Source of the DNA: Lachnoclostridium sp. UBA1175
GTDB lineage: Bacteria > Bacillota > Clostridia > Lachnospirales > Lachnospiraceae
Reading direction: 5' to 3'
Assembly: GCA_002311665.1 (NCBI GenBank)
Contig: DBYX01000023.1
Coordinates: forward strand, 71,050 to 135,049
DNA length: 64,000 nt
Shown here: positions 30,778-39,883 of the stretch, one piece after another
Position numbering within the stretch: position 1 is the first letter of the stretch
How the letters are laid out: every line of letters starts with the position of its first letter
The notes under the pieces: generated by a model
Told to the model about the DNA's origin: nothing
The model's input: the letters and a program-made list of their open reading frames with translations, nothing else
Database searches by the model: none
Translations under genes and position numbers: made by a program

Positions 30778-31908
30778 CTACAGCGGCAGAAGCATCGTCA
30801 CGGTGAAGCCCGCCTCCGTCTCAAACCCCAACGTGCCGCCGACCGCGCGCACACGCCGGCGCATACCCGAGATTCCCATACCGTCGTGGATCTCCTTGCA
30901 GCCGACGCCGTCGTCGCGGATGCTGCACCGCACCATCTTGTTCATCACCACGAGGCGGATGTCGATGTGCTTGCAATGCGCGTATTTCATCGAGTTGGAA
31001 ACCGCCTCGAACGCGTTGTCGAGGATCACTTCCCACAGCTCGTCGCCGATCAGCGAGAGGTCGCCCTCGCTTCCGAACTCCGTTTCTACGCCCTTGCCGT
31101 TGCAGTCCTCGCAGAGCTTGTACAGCTGCAGCAGCGCCAGTTCCCGCTTCTCGGGGCGCTCCTTCCGAAGGATCCCGCGGATCTCGTCCATCCCGGTCCG
31201 GAGCTGGTCGATCACGGCCTGTGTCATCGCGCGCGATTTCTCCGGATCCTTCTCCATCAGCACCTTGACGCCCTCAAGCTGGTAGATTGAGCCGTTAATG
31301 TTGTGTCCGAGTTTGTCATGCAGCGTCTGCGAGAGGGACGCTCTCTCCTCGAGGATCTGATTTTCCGCAAGAAGCATACTCTTGCGGATCTCCTCGCGGG
31401 ACGCGTTCTCTCGCTCGCGAATGTCCTTTTTGAGGTTCTGCTCCGTGACGACGTCCTCGCGCATGCGCTCCCGGTAGCCCGCCACGACGTAGTTGTGCTG
31501 GATGTACAGGATCATGATCGTGAAAACCACGACGAACTGCACGGGAAAACCGAGCGGCGTCTCGATCCACGCGCCCAAAAGCGCCGTGAAATACCACCGG
31601 TAATCGAGCGCCGGGAAGAGCGACAGGACCTCGAAAAACGTGCAGTACGCGAGCAGAATGTACTCTCTCCCGCCGTAGGCGATCAACAGCAGATTCAACA
31701 CCGCTCCGGCAAGCGTCATCGCAAGCTTCAGCCACCCGCGGAACAACTCCTTTGTCGCCATCACGCCGATGTATAACGAAACAAGCAGGAGCATCCCTAC
31801 AGACACTCCTGTCGTTTCCGTCTCACTCATCGCGCCGTAGCCGCACAGCACCACCAAGAGTGCGAGCCGCACGAAGATGAAATAGTTTTCCTTCAATCGA
31901 TCACTCAT
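30778..31908 (-). CDS. NarL-type sensor histidine kinase (LnrJ-like position)
   Basis: A 376-residue kinase. About six membrane helices fill the N-terminal 140 residues. A coiled linker (about 145-185) leads to the acceptor His in SLSQTLHDKLGHNINGS (about residue 199) and an ATPase domain with EVILDNAFEAVSNS and SIRDDGVGC. It overlaps the permease gene by eight bases and is followed by its regulator after 51 bases. Confidence 0.92.
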   Translation of the reverse strand: MSDRLKENYFIFVRLALLVVLCGYGAMSETETTGVSVGMLLLVSLYIGVMATKELFRGWLKLAMTLAGAVLNLLLIAYGGREYILLAYCTFFEVLSLFPALDYRWYFTALLGAWIETPLGFPVQFVVVFTIMILYIQHNYVVAGYRERMREDVVTEQNLKKDIRERENASREEIRKSMLLAENQILEERASLSQTLHDKLGHNINGSIYQLEGVKVLMEKDPEKSRAMTQAVIDQLRTGMDEIRGILRKERPEKRELALLQLYKLCEDCNGKGVETEFGSEGDLSLIGDELWEVILDNAFEAVSNSMKYAHCKHIDIRLVVMNKMVRCSIRDDGVGCKEIHDGMGISGMRRRVRAVGGTLGFETEAGFTVTMLLPL

Positions 31909-33151
31909 CGCTGTTCCTGAACCTGATCCCTACACTGCCGAGGCTTAAGGTGATTATCATATACGCTATTGTAACACAAAACAGCACAAAATACACCTTA
32001 TTGTCGCGAACCATCAGCATTTCCGTCGCGTCCATGAACCACTTCTGCGGCATCATATACGAGATCGTCTTGACCGCCTTCGCGGAGGAATCAAGCGGAA
32101 AATAAAGTCCGCTCAGCAGAGAGGACATGCTCCACAGCGTGAATGCCGCCACGTTGGCGCTGAAGATGTTGCCGAGCAGGATGCCGAACAGAAGGCTCAT
32201 CGAGCAGAAGATCAGCCCGAGCAGGAACACCATCACGAGGAGCGAAATCCGGTGGATGCCGAGCCTGTCAGTGTCGATCATGAACGAGCACACTCCCATC
32301 ACGATCGTCAGCAGCACGGACACCACGCCGCCGCACAGGAATTTGGCGGCATAATACCCCTTCGGCGAGATGTCGGTCAGCCGGATCCTTGTGAGCACCA
32401 TATCCTTCTGCTCACTGATCACGGTGTGCGCCACGAAGATGCCGCCGAACACAAAGCCGAGCGTCAGGATGGCAAATGCATATCCCATCAGCGCCTTCTG
32501 ATCGAGCTGTTCGTTGGTCAGGTTTCGCGAGTTCTTACCGGCGAGCGAGACAACCTTCATCTCGGGAAGTCTGCTGTTCACCTCCGCCAGGTAGGAAGCC
32601 GCCTTCTCACGGCCCACGGCAGCTGCCGCGGTTTTGATCTGGCCGATGATCATATGAAGCTCATTGTCCAGAAGCGCCTTGCGCTCGTCCTCGGAGAGCG
32701 TGTATACCACCAGGCCGTCCGCCATGCTGCCGGCCGCCGCCTCCTCATCGAAGGACGGTCCGAGGTATAAAGCCGCACCCATGCGGTCGTCGCAGCCGTC
32801 GATCTCCATGCGGGCATCGGCGTCCGCCTTCGTCATCTGCGGCATCTTCGCGCGGCACACGAGAAATGCTCCGCTTCCCGTCAGTTTGTCCAGCAGGTAC
32901 TCCGAGAGTCCGGTGCCTGCCGCGTCGTACACCTTGACGACGAATTTGCCTTTGCCGCCGTAGTAGGCGACCTTGGCGCTCTCGGAATCGAGTTCCACCT
33001 TCTCATAAATGCTCGTCACCTCGTAGGCTCCGAGGTTCGTCTGCTGCAGCCGGAGAACCACCGTGGAAAGAACCGGCGTGATCAACAGGAAGAACCAGAA
33101 GCCCGGGTTCCGGAACAGAATTTTACACGTTGTCTTTATGATCGCTCTCAT
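31901..33151 (-). CDS. ABC-2 transporter permease
   Basis: A 416-residue permease. The start at 33151 (MRAIIKTTCKILFRNPGFWF) overlaps the stop of the preceding permease (TAATG), which suggests coupling; the longer open frame is antisense-like sequence within the neighbour. One N-terminal helix, an extracytoplasmic region of about 200 residues, then five C-terminal helices with TLWSMSSLLSGLYFPLDSSA, the ABC-2 motif region. Confidence 0.9.
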   Translation of the reverse strand: MRAIIKTTCKILFRNPGFWFFLLITPVLSTVVLRLQQTNLGAYEVTSIYEKVELDSESAKVAYYGGKGKFVVKVYDAAGTGLSEYLLDKLTGSGAFLVCRAKMPQMTKADADARMEIDGCDDRMGAALYLGPSFDEEAAAGSMADGLVVYTLSEDERKALLDNELHMIIGQIKTAAAAVGREKAASYLAEVNSRLPEMKVVSLAGKNSRNLTNEQLDQKALMGYAFAILTLGFVFGGIFVAHTVISEQKDMVLTRIRLTDISPKGYYAAKFLCGGVVSVLLTIVMGVCSFMIDTDRLGIHRISLLVMVFLLGLIFCSMSLLFGILLGNIFSANVAAFTLWSMSSLLSGLYFPLDSSAKAVKTISYMMPQKWFMDATEMLMVRDNKVYFVLFCVTIAYMIITLSLGSVGIRFRNSDE

Positions 33152-34212
33152 TACTGTGCACTTCTCCTTATTCTTCCCGCCGCCAGATTCAGCAGCGAAC
33201 ACACCGCGAAGATCCCTGTCAGGAACAGGATCGCGCTCGCGACATAGTCGCTGTGTCCCATCGTCGAAAGCTCCACCAGCGCGCGGTTCTCGTGGTAGAT
33301 CGGATCCATTTTCTTGAGCCATTCGGCGTGCGTCGAGAACATATACGTCTCAAAGCTTCCGCCGATGTAGCCGAGGATCCACACGATGCCGAAGGAAATG
33401 ATGACGGACGCAAGCATACTGTTCGTCAGCTCGTAGATGAGCATCTCCAGCGCCGTTGCCGCCATGACCGAGAGGACCACGATCAGCGCGGACAGCGCGA
33501 TGTTGCCCCAGTGGACACCCATGATCACTCCGCCGATCACCGCCGCGATCCCGACACCGCACGACACCACAGCCACAAGCGGGATGAAGCGCGACAGATA
33601 CAGCTGCAGCACAGAGAGGTTCGATATGCGCAGTCTCTCATCGATGCGGTGCTTCTTCTCACTCGAAAACAGCCCTGCCGCGCAGACGAGCGCGCACCAG
33701 CCGAAGTACACGATGTATATGATCCCGTAGTAGTCGGTCGAGTCGACTGCGGGCACGAAGAACGGCTTCTCGGTCCGGAAACTGACGGCGGTGTAATCCC
33801 CGCTGATCACTCCGTTCACCATCGCGGAGAGCATGTACTGAAGAGTCCCGCTCTCCGACTTCGCGTCCTGCGTCTCGTAGATCGTATACGTGTCGGTTCC
33901 GAATTCCACGAAACAGGCAAGTTTGTAATCCTTGATCAGCGCCTCGGGCTCTCCGTCGCGGTACTCCGCAAACGTCACCCCGTTGTCCCTGCCGGTCGCG
34001 ACGATCTCATTCACATACCCGCCGAACACGCTGTTCTGCTCCACACGGTAGCCTACCGTGAACTGTCCCGCGCCCTCATAGCTCTCCATCATCGCGGAAA
34101 ATGCGCTCACCAGCACCGCGGTGACCACGATCGGGCAGAGCACGTACAGAAGGATGTTCACCGGGCTGCGGAACATGATTTTCAGATTGTTTTTGATCAG
34201 ATATCGAATCAT
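33151..34212 (-). CDS. ABC-2 transporter permease
   Basis: A 353-residue permease with the same plan as its neighbour: N-terminal helix with IMFRSPVNILLYVLCPIVVT, an outer domain (about 45-165), then six helices, including LTNSMLASVIISFGIVWILG. Two different permeases with one ATPase is the LnrLMN-type composition. It lies 37 bases after the ATPase gene. Confidence 0.9.
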   Translation of the reverse strand: MIRYLIKNNLKIMFRSPVNILLYVLCPIVVTAVLVSAFSAMMESYEGAGQFTVGYRVEQNSVFGGYVNEIVATGRDNGVTFAEYRDGEPEALIKDYKLACFVEFGTDTYTIYETQDAKSESGTLQYMLSAMVNGVISGDYTAVSFRTEKPFFVPAVDSTDYYGIIYIVYFGWCALVCAAGLFSSEKKHRIDERLRISNLSVLQLYLSRFIPLVAVVSCGVGIAAVIGGVIMGVHWGNIALSALIVVLSVMAATALEMLIYELTNSMLASVIISFGIVWILGYIGGSFETYMFSTHAEWLKKMDPIYHENRALVELSTMGHSDYVASAILFLTGIFAVCSLLNLAAGRIRRSAQ

Positions 34213-34249
34213 AGTTATTCTCCGTTATCGGTTTTTACGGGCCCCCTCA

Positions 34250-35023
34250 TCACTGATCGCGAAGCTTCTTGCCCGTGAGCGTCAGGAACACTTCCTCGAG
34301 CGTGATCTTGTCGGTGTCGTCGACGACCAGTTTCTTCAATTCCTCACTCGTACCGATCGCGATGACCTTGCCGTTGTCCATGATCGCGATGCGCGTGCAG
34401 ATCGCCTCAACCTCCTCCATATAGTGGCTCGTGTAGATGACCGTCGCGCCGTTTTTGTTGGACTCCTTGATCTTCTCGAGGATGAAGTTTCTCGACTGCG
34501 GATCGATGCCGACCGTCGGCTCGTCGAAAATCAGCAGGTCCGGGTGATGCCCGATCGCACATGCGATATTCAGACGCCTCTTCATACCGCCGGAGAACTT
34601 CTTCGCGTAGTCGTTTCTGCGCTCCGAGAGCCCGACATACGCGAGCGACTCGTCGATGCGCTTCTTGAGCTCTTCGCCCTTGATGCCGTACAGCGACGTG
34701 AAGAGCTCCACATTTTCCCACGCCTTGAGACTCCCGTGGATCGCCAGATGCTGCGGGATGTAACCGAGGTGACGGCTCAGCTTCTTCTTGTTCTTCCGGA
34801 AATCCTCACCCATAAACTCGATCGTGCCGAAGTCCGGCTTCACGATGTTGCAGATCATGTTCATCGTCGTGCTCTTGCCGGCGCCGTTCGGTCCGAGCAG
34901 ACCGAAGATCTCGCCCCGCTCGATCTCGATGTTCAGGCTGTCCACGACCGCCCGGTTGTCGTATTTCTTGGTCAGGTCGACTGTCCTGAGAATGATATCT
35001 TTTTTGTTCAACGAATTTTCCAT
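34250..35023 (-). CDS. ABC-2 transporter ATP-binding protein (LnrL-like)
   Basis: A 257-residue ATPase: Walker A GPNGAGKST (about residues 43-51), signature KFSGGMKRRLNIACA, Walker B LLIFDEPTVGID and TSHYMEEVE. The start at 35023 (MENSLNKKD) follows GGAGG; an upstream frame start lacks a site. It begins an operon with two permeases, kinase and regulator. Drug or antimicrobial-compound export and self-sensing are inferred from the arrangement. Confidence 0.93.
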   Translation of the reverse strand: MENSLNKKDIILRTVDLTKKYDNRAVVDSLNIEIERGEIFGLLGPNGAGKSTTMNMICNIVKPDFGTIEFMGEDFRKNKKKLSRHLGYIPQHLAIHGSLKAWENVELFTSLYGIKGEELKKRIDESLAYVGLSERRNDYAKKFSGGMKRRLNIACAIGHHPDLLIFDEPTVGIDPQSRNFILEKIKESNKNGATVIYTSHYMEEVEAICTRIAIMDNGKVIAIGTSEELKKLVVDDTDKITLEEVFLTLTGKKLRDQ

Positions 35024-35122
35024 TGCTTCCTCCGTTATATCGGCGGACCCCCGTCCGCCCTGCTGAACACAGAATACCAACCCGCGGTCTTTTTGTGTAG
35101 TGAGAAAAGGAACAATCTCGAT

Positions 35123-35136
35123 ATGACTTTAGTCAC
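35123..35136 (-). promoter_or_regulatory. Dyad operator upstream of the LnrLMN-like operon
   Basis: GTGACTAAAGTCAT on the minus strand, an inverted repeat of the same TGAC-N4-GTCA form as at 22912-22958. A possible -10 (TATTCT, revcomp at 35071-35076) places its centre near -64, where a class I activator would act; the -35 there is poor, as expected for activation. Confidence 0.65.
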
Positions 35137-35294
35137 GGAAAATGCGCCCCTCCCCCGCGGGCGACTTTACAACATAGTGCATTTTCATCAAACATACTGC
35201 ATTTTCAAATAAAGCGTTCCGCGATAAGATAGAGAAAACGATCAAAGATCATTGTTTCGGATGATGACGATTCCCGAGGAAAGGAGTCACACGA

Positions 35295-37034
35295 ATGAGG
35301 ACACTCTGGAAACTCACGAAGGAAGCCGCACGCTACAAGGGGCTGTATGTGATTGCCATATGCTCCACCCTCGCGCTCACGTTTGTTAACCTCACCGCGC
35401 CGAAGATTCTCTCCAAGATGACCGGTATCGTGAGCAAGGGCGTGGACAGCGATGCGCTCTCGACCATACGCCGCCTCGCGTTCTACCTGCTCGGCCTCTA
35501 TTTGCTGCGCGTGCTCTTCCGCTTCCTGAGCAACTATCTCGCGCACCGCGCCGCGTGGTACCTCGTCGGCGACCTCCGCAGCCGCCTCTACGACAAGCTG
35601 CAGAGCCTCGACCTCGCGTTCTTCCACGACAAGCAGACCGGTGACCTGATGAGCCGCGTCGTCAACGACACGCGCGATTTTGAACTGCTGTACGCGCATA
35701 TGATCCCCGACATCATCACCAACCTGGTAACATTTGTCGGAGTGCTCATCATCCTCCTCACGGTCAACTGGAAACTGGCGCTCATCACCTGCGCACCGAT
35801 CCCGCTGATCCTGATCTCCGGCGTGATCTTCGCCAAGGTGGTCCGCCCCTTCTTCCGCGCTTCGCAGAAGGCGATGGGCGAGCTCAACGCGCAGCTGCAG
35901 GACAGCCTCTCCGGCCTCCACGAGATCCAGGCGTTCGGTCAGGAGGAGTACGAGGGAGAGCGCGTACAGACCAAGAGTTTCCTGCAGGTCACCGCGATGC
36001 TCCGCGCACTCCGCGCCAGCGCGCTGTTCCACCCCTGCGTGGAGCTTCTGTCTTCCGCCGGAACGGTGCTGGTCGTCTTCTTCGGCGGCTACCTCGCGTA
36101 CCGCAGCCAGCTCACCGTGGCTGACATCGTGGCGTTTGTGCTCTATCTCTCGCTCTTCTACGCACCGGTCTCGGGCCTTGCAAATCTTCTTGAGAGCCTG
36201 CAGCAATCGCTGGCAGGCGCCGAGCGTGTGACGCTGATCCTCGACACGCCGTCGAAGATCCAGGATGCGCCCGACGCGAAGACGCTCACGGAAGTCAAGG
36301 GTGCTGTCGCGTTCGACCACGTCAGCTTCGACTACGGCAACGGCATCCCGATCCTCAAGGATGTCTCCTTCGAGTGTAAGCCGGGTATGATGGTCGCACT
36401 CGTCGGACCGACCGGCGTGGGCAAGACCACCGCCACACAGCTGATCTCCCGCTTCTACGACACGGTAGAGGGCCGCATCCTCATCGACGGCAACGATGTC
36501 CGCGACGTGACGCTCTCGAGCCTGCGTCACAACATCTCCCCGGTACTTCAGGACACGTTCCTCTTCAACGGTACCATCGCGGAAAATATAGGCTATGCCC
36601 GCCCGGACGCAACCCCCGAGGAGATTGAGGAGGCCGCCAAAGCGGCCAACATCCACGAGGATATCCTCCATATGCCCGACGGCTACGAGACCCAAGTCGG
36701 CGAGCGCGGACTCCGCCTCTCCGGCGGCCAGAAGCAGCGCGTCGCCATCGCGCGCGCCATCCTGCGCAACTCCCCGATCATCGTGCTCGACGAGGCCACC
36801 GCATCCGTTGACGTGCAGACCGAACGCCAGATCCAGTCCGCCATCAACCGCATCACCGGTCAGCGCACGATCATCGCGATCGCGCACCGTCTCTCGACCA
36901 TCCGCAACGCCGACCTCATCCTCGTCTTCCGCGACGGAGAGATCGTCGAGCGCGGCAACCACGCCGAGCTGATGGCCAAGCAGGGCTTCTACTACGACCT
37001 GCAGAAGTCGCAGGAACTGACGATCACGGAGTGA
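35295..37034 (+). CDS. ABC exporter, fused membrane and ATPase domains
   Basis: A 579-residue type IV (MsbA/MDR-like) half-transporter. Six membrane helices (about residues 15-300) precede an ATPase domain with Walker A GPTGVGKTT (about 369-377), Q-loop PVLQDTFLFNGTIAENI, signature LRLSGGQKQR, Walker B IIVLDEATASVD and AHRLSTI. It is monocistronic, so it probably works as a homodimer. It diverges from the transporter operon at 35023, with about 270 bases between starts. The ligand is not evident. Confidence 0.95.
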   Translation: MRTLWKLTKEAARYKGLYVIAICSTLALTFVNLTAPKILSKMTGIVSKGVDSDALSTIRRLAFYLLGLYLLRVLFRFLSNYLAHRAAWYLVGDLRSRLYDKLQSLDLAFFHDKQTGDLMSRVVNDTRDFELLYAHMIPDIITNLVTFVGVLIILLTVNWKLALITCAPIPLILISGVIFAKVVRPFFRASQKAMGELNAQLQDSLSGLHEIQAFGQEEYEGERVQTKSFLQVTAMLRALRASALFHPCVELLSSAGTVLVVFFGGYLAYRSQLTVADIVAFVLYLSLFYAPVSGLANLLESLQQSLAGAERVTLILDTPSKIQDAPDAKTLTEVKGAVAFDHVSFDYGNGIPILKDVSFECKPGMMVALVGPTGVGKTTATQLISRFYDTVEGRILIDGNDVRDVTLSSLRHNISPVLQDTFLFNGTIAENIGYARPDATPEEIEEAAKAANIHEDILHMPDGYETQVGERGLRLSGGQKQRVAIARAILRNSPIIVLDEATASVDVQTERQIQSAINRITGQRTIIAIAHRLSTIRNADLILVFRDGEIVERGNHAELMAKQGFYYDLQKSQELTITE

Positions 37035-37099
37035 CCCGAAAGGTACGAACCAACATTATATTTTTGAATACCCGGAATCTGAAAACAAACCTTGAATAA

Positions 37100-37139
37100 C
37101 ACAGGAACCGCCGGTCATTGACCGGCGGTTCCTGTGTTT
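37100..37139. terminator. Bidirectional hairpin between convergent genes
   Basis: A 19-bp perfect stem beginning ACACAGGAACCGCCGG, with almost no loop, between the exporter gene and the convergent kinase gene. The flanking T runs are weak in both directions, but position and stem strength favour a terminator. Confidence 0.75.
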
Positions 37140-37152
37140 ATATCATCCCTAT

Positions 37153-38190
37153 TCACTTCTTAAACAGTGAGTATATACACGCTACCCCGAAGAAGATCAG
37201 TATCGTGCCGACGATCCAAGTCACAAACGACGCGATTGCCCTCGAATCAGAGTCCTGAATATCGTTCAGGAAAGTAATCTTTGTGCGAATTCCCATATAG
37301 TCGAAGACAAATGCGATCGTCCAGGCGGACCAGATGCACCACAGAAAAATCATCGAGACATTAAAATAGTCGGAGACGACACAGGTCTCAATCTGATAGG
37401 CGATAAAGATCCCGTTCGCAATATAACCGATGCTTCCGATGATCATATTGAGCGGCCGCCCCGATCGAAAGCCGGGAGGAAGCCATTGTGAGTGCCGGAG
37501 CATCGCCTGCACCTCCGTGATGTTTCCGGGGCGTGTTTCCGGGTCAAGTCCGGTGCATTTTGTGACGATCCCGCGACACGAACCGGTAACCAACTGTTCC
37601 TTGGGAATATGACCGGTCAGCATCTCGTTTAGGATAACTCCCACCGCATAGATATCCGTTCTGGCATCCGATGCGGCAAATCCAAACTGTTCCGGTGCGG
37701 CGTACCCCGGCGTTCCGAGGAGGACGGTATCGTTTTTCTCCTTGCGGACAATTTTCCCCGAATCGAAGTCAACGATCACCGGATGCCCGTCTCTTAAGAT
37801 GATATTGTCCGGTTTCAGATCGCGACATACGATCGCAGGACTGAGATTGTGTAGCCGTTTCAGTATCTCACAGATTTCCCTCGTGATCCGACGCGCCTGC
37901 TTTTCGGGGAGCAGGCCGTTCGTGTTCATATACTGCCGAAGCGTCGTCCCGTTCACATACTCCTCGATGACAACTAACGCATTGTAATAATCCCTGCACT
38001 CGTATATTTGGGGAATACCGGGCAGATTCATCGACATCAATGTTCGGTATACGTCCTCGCTGTGAGGAGGCAGGATCTTTTTCACGCACAACATTCCCGT
38101 TGAAACATTGCGCACCAGAATAACCTTCCCGAGAGGATCGAGTCGTTCGAGTTCACGATACGTTTCATCTGTTTTTCCGAAAGGTTCCAT
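37153..38190 (-). CDS. Membrane Ser/Thr protein kinase
   Basis: A 345-residue eukaryotic-like kinase. The kinase domain covers about residues 15-230: lysine in MLCVKKILP, catalytic loop IVCRDLKPDNIILRDG (Cys where His is usual in HRD), metal-binding VIVDFDSGK (DFD in place of DFG), and GTPGYAAPEQFG with Y in the APE segment. Three membrane helices follow (about 245-340), so the kinase faces the cytosol with its anchor at the C-terminus, opposite to PrkC. No extracellular PASTA domain is present. It has its own promoter, and a VanZ/lipoprotein pair and two helix-turn-helix genes lie beyond. Confidence 0.9.
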   Translation of the reverse strand: MEPFGKTDETYRELERLDPLGKVILVRNVSTGMLCVKKILPPHSEDVYRTLMSMNLPGIPQIYECRDYYNALVVIEEYVNGTTLRQYMNTNGLLPEKQARRITREICEILKRLHNLSPAIVCRDLKPDNIILRDGHPVIVDFDSGKIVRKEKNDTVLLGTPGYAAPEQFGFAASDARTDIYAVGVILNEMLTGHIPKEQLVTGSCRGIVTKCTGLDPETRPGNITEVQAMLRHSQWLPPGFRSGRPLNMIIGSIGYIANGIFIAYQIETCVVSDYFNVSMIFLWCIWSAWTIAFVFDYMGIRTKITFLNDIQDSDSRAIASFVTWIVGTILIFFGVACIYSLFKK

Positions 38191-38235
38191 AACTCTCCCA
38201 TTCTCCGCCGATCCGCACTGTAACCGTCTCCGTTT

Positions 38236-38264
38236 ATTGTATCATCCCCTCGGAGACTTTACAA
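38236..38264 (-). promoter_or_regulatory. Promoter of the Ser/Thr kinase gene
   Basis: TTGTAA (38259-38264), 17-base spacer, TACAAT (38236-38241) on the minus strand. Confidence 0.75.
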
Positions 38265-38312
38265 GATTTCGCGGAAAATCCCTCTCACTCCGACGTTAAT
38301 CTCCAACTGTAA

Positions 38313-38348
38313 AACAACCGATGCCGGCTACCGTCGACATCGGTTGTT
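38313..38348 (-). terminator. Terminator after the FxLYD lipoprotein-like gene
   Basis: Arms AACAACCGATG and CATCGGTTGTT with a 14-base loop; TTTTAC follows on the minus strand. It is about 40 bases past the stop at 38387. Confidence 0.75.
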
Positions 38349-38386
38349 GTCAATCACGAATCACTTTACCTAAAGGACAACCCGGA

Positions 38387-39169
38387 TTAAAACTGATAAT
38401 AGGACCCGGACGCAATCACCTTCGTGTTGGCGATGTCCTCGAGTTTTAGATTATCCATGGACAGAAGGGATGTCGCTTCGAAGCTTGCTTTCAGGCCGGC
38501 TCCGACATCCGACACCGATGTTCCGATAATTGAAAGAACCTTCCCGGACTTATCGTAGAAAATGATGTCGACATCAATGTAACTGACATCTTTGTCGGTG
38601 TTGTTTTCGATACGCCCGGTCACCGTGATAGAATCAAAGGTTCCTTTTCTCACGGACACATCGGAAACCGGATAGAACGCTTGCTTTTTCTTGGCCTGGG
38701 AAAGTTTCATCTGCGGAGTCAACCGGATGCCGTTATCCAGAGAGACGGAATCATCGATGCTGCCGAATCCCAGGGAATTATAGAAATATCCTGTTTCGCC
38801 GGGTGCGATCACATCCGGGCATTTAGAGACCAAATTGTCCGTTTGGAGCAGATGGCCGTCCTTGTCCTCGAGATCGAAATTGCAGTCATCCAAATAGATG
38901 TCCGTTGTCCCGGTATTCTTGATCTCCACATATCCGAAATATCTCATCGTTCCGATCGAACTCTTGCCGTATTCAAATCCGGTGTGAGTGATCTCGTACT
39001 TAATCCCGTTGTTGTCCGCCGAGTTTTTGTTCGTATTGTTTGAGGTGGTATTACCGTCGGAATCAATGGTAACGCTGTCCCTCGTGCTGTTGTCGCTGCC
39101 GCTGCCTGCCGCGAAGGCAAGGAACACTGCGGATACCACGATCACTGCCAACATTTTTCCCTTATTCAT
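38387..39169 (-). CDS. Secreted FxLYD-like protein
   Basis: A 260-residue exported protein. The start at 39169 (MNKGKMLAVIVVSAVFLAFA) follows AAAGGAGG. A signal segment is followed by a Ser/Asn/Asp-rich spacer and two beta-sandwich-like halves; the second has TGRIENNTDKDVSYIDVDII and FYDKSGKVL, the pattern of FxLYD domains. No lipobox Cys is clear. It overlaps the VanZ-like gene's stop by eight bases, so they are co-translated. Function unknown; surface role inferred. Confidence 0.8.
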   Translation of the reverse strand: MNKGKMLAVIVVSAVFLAFAAGSGSDNSTRDSVTIDSDGNTTSNNTNKNSADNNGIKYEITHTGFEYGKSSIGTMRYFGYVEIKNTGTTDIYLDDCNFDLEDKDGHLLQTDNLVSKCPDVIAPGETGYFYNSLGFGSIDDSVSLDNGIRLTPQMKLSQAKKKQAFYPVSDVSVRKGTFDSITVTGRIENNTDKDVSYIDVDIIFYDKSGKVLSIIGTSVSDVGAGLKASFEATSLLSMDNLKLEDIANTKVIASGSYYQF

Positions 39170-39593
39170 ATTCTTCCTCCTTTGCAACTATTCTGGTTAA
39201 AAGTATGGCGCTGATACTTCCGAGCAGATAAGCGGCTGCATCGCCGATGTCTGCAGTTCCGTTCACCCGTCCGAACCACTGCAGAAACTCCCATACAATC
39301 CCGAGGCCGGTACAAAGCAACAGCCACTGGGTATCCTTCTCTCTCAGCCGTAATACAAGCTGAATGAAGATCGTAAACGAGAGCATCCAGAGATAATCCG
39401 CACCCCAGTTGCGAACAACCATTGCCGCAACCGAGTTTCCAGTATACTCTGTCGGCCATTCTTGCAGATGACTGTCGAACCACCGCACAAAATGCGCGCT
39501 CCGATTGAATATCAGGTACACAAGAGCCCCTGCCGACAGAGCCGCGAACCCGATGATCGACAGAATGATCGTTTTCCGACGTTTCATCGCCAT
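39162..39593 (-). CDS. VanZ-like membrane protein
   Basis: A 143-residue protein with four membrane helices; the segment GLGIVWEFLQWFGRVNGTADIG resembles the C-terminal motif of VanZ-like proteins. Starts at 39593 (GGGAGACGGC site) or 39587 are possible. It is the first gene of a two-gene operon with the FxLYD-like gene, and a palindrome lies upstream (39726-39748). VanZ relatives are linked to glycopeptide tolerance; the role here is unknown. Confidence 0.7.
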   Translation of the reverse strand: MAMKRRKTIILSIIGFAALSAGALVYLIFNRSAHFVRWFDSHLQEWPTEYTGNSVAAMVVRNWGADYLWMLSFTIFIQLVLRLREKDTQWLLLCTGLGIVWEFLQWFGRVNGTADIGDAAAYLLGSISAILLTRIVAKEEEYE

Positions 39594-39725
39594 GCCGTCT
39601 CCCGGCACCCTGCAGCGTATATCGTCGGACAAATACTCCGAGGGACCACGCTGATGCACCTCCTTGTCTGCTTGCGCCACTCCGTTTTTCTTTACGATGT
39701 TATTGTAATAGTTGCTCCCTCCCGT

Positions 39726-39748
39726 TTAGTGTGCTGGCAGCACACTAA
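39726..39748. promoter_or_regulatory. 23-bp perfect palindrome, operator candidate
   Basis: Arms TTAGTGTGCTG and its exact complement around a central G, about 130 bases before the VanZ-like gene and just upstream of a TACAAT -10 candidate. The core TGCTGGCAGCA recurs (one central change) in the divergent helix-turn-helix promoter region at 40363-40373. Confidence 0.75.
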
Positions 39749-39794
39749 TCATCCGCCGCAGCGAGTCTTCACAAAATGACTGAAAATCTTGCAA

Positions 39795-39838
39795 CAAAAG
39801 AAGAATCCCTCTGAAGATGTCTTCCGGCATCGCCATTG
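39795..39838 (-). terminator. Weak terminator-like hairpin after the minus-strand helix-turn-helix gene
   Basis: AAAGAATC and GATTCTT arms surround a GC-containing loop; CTTTTGTTGC follows on the minus strand. Confidence 0.4.
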
Positions 39839-39883
39839 AGATTCTTTTATTGTACTCATTTGATTATCGATTATCGAACGCGC

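Noticed and set aside
35205..36962. A 585-codon open frame on the minus strand opposite the ABC exporter
   Set aside because: It is antisense to a well-supported ABC exporter with all motifs and reads as low-complexity charged sequence; a high-GC shadow.
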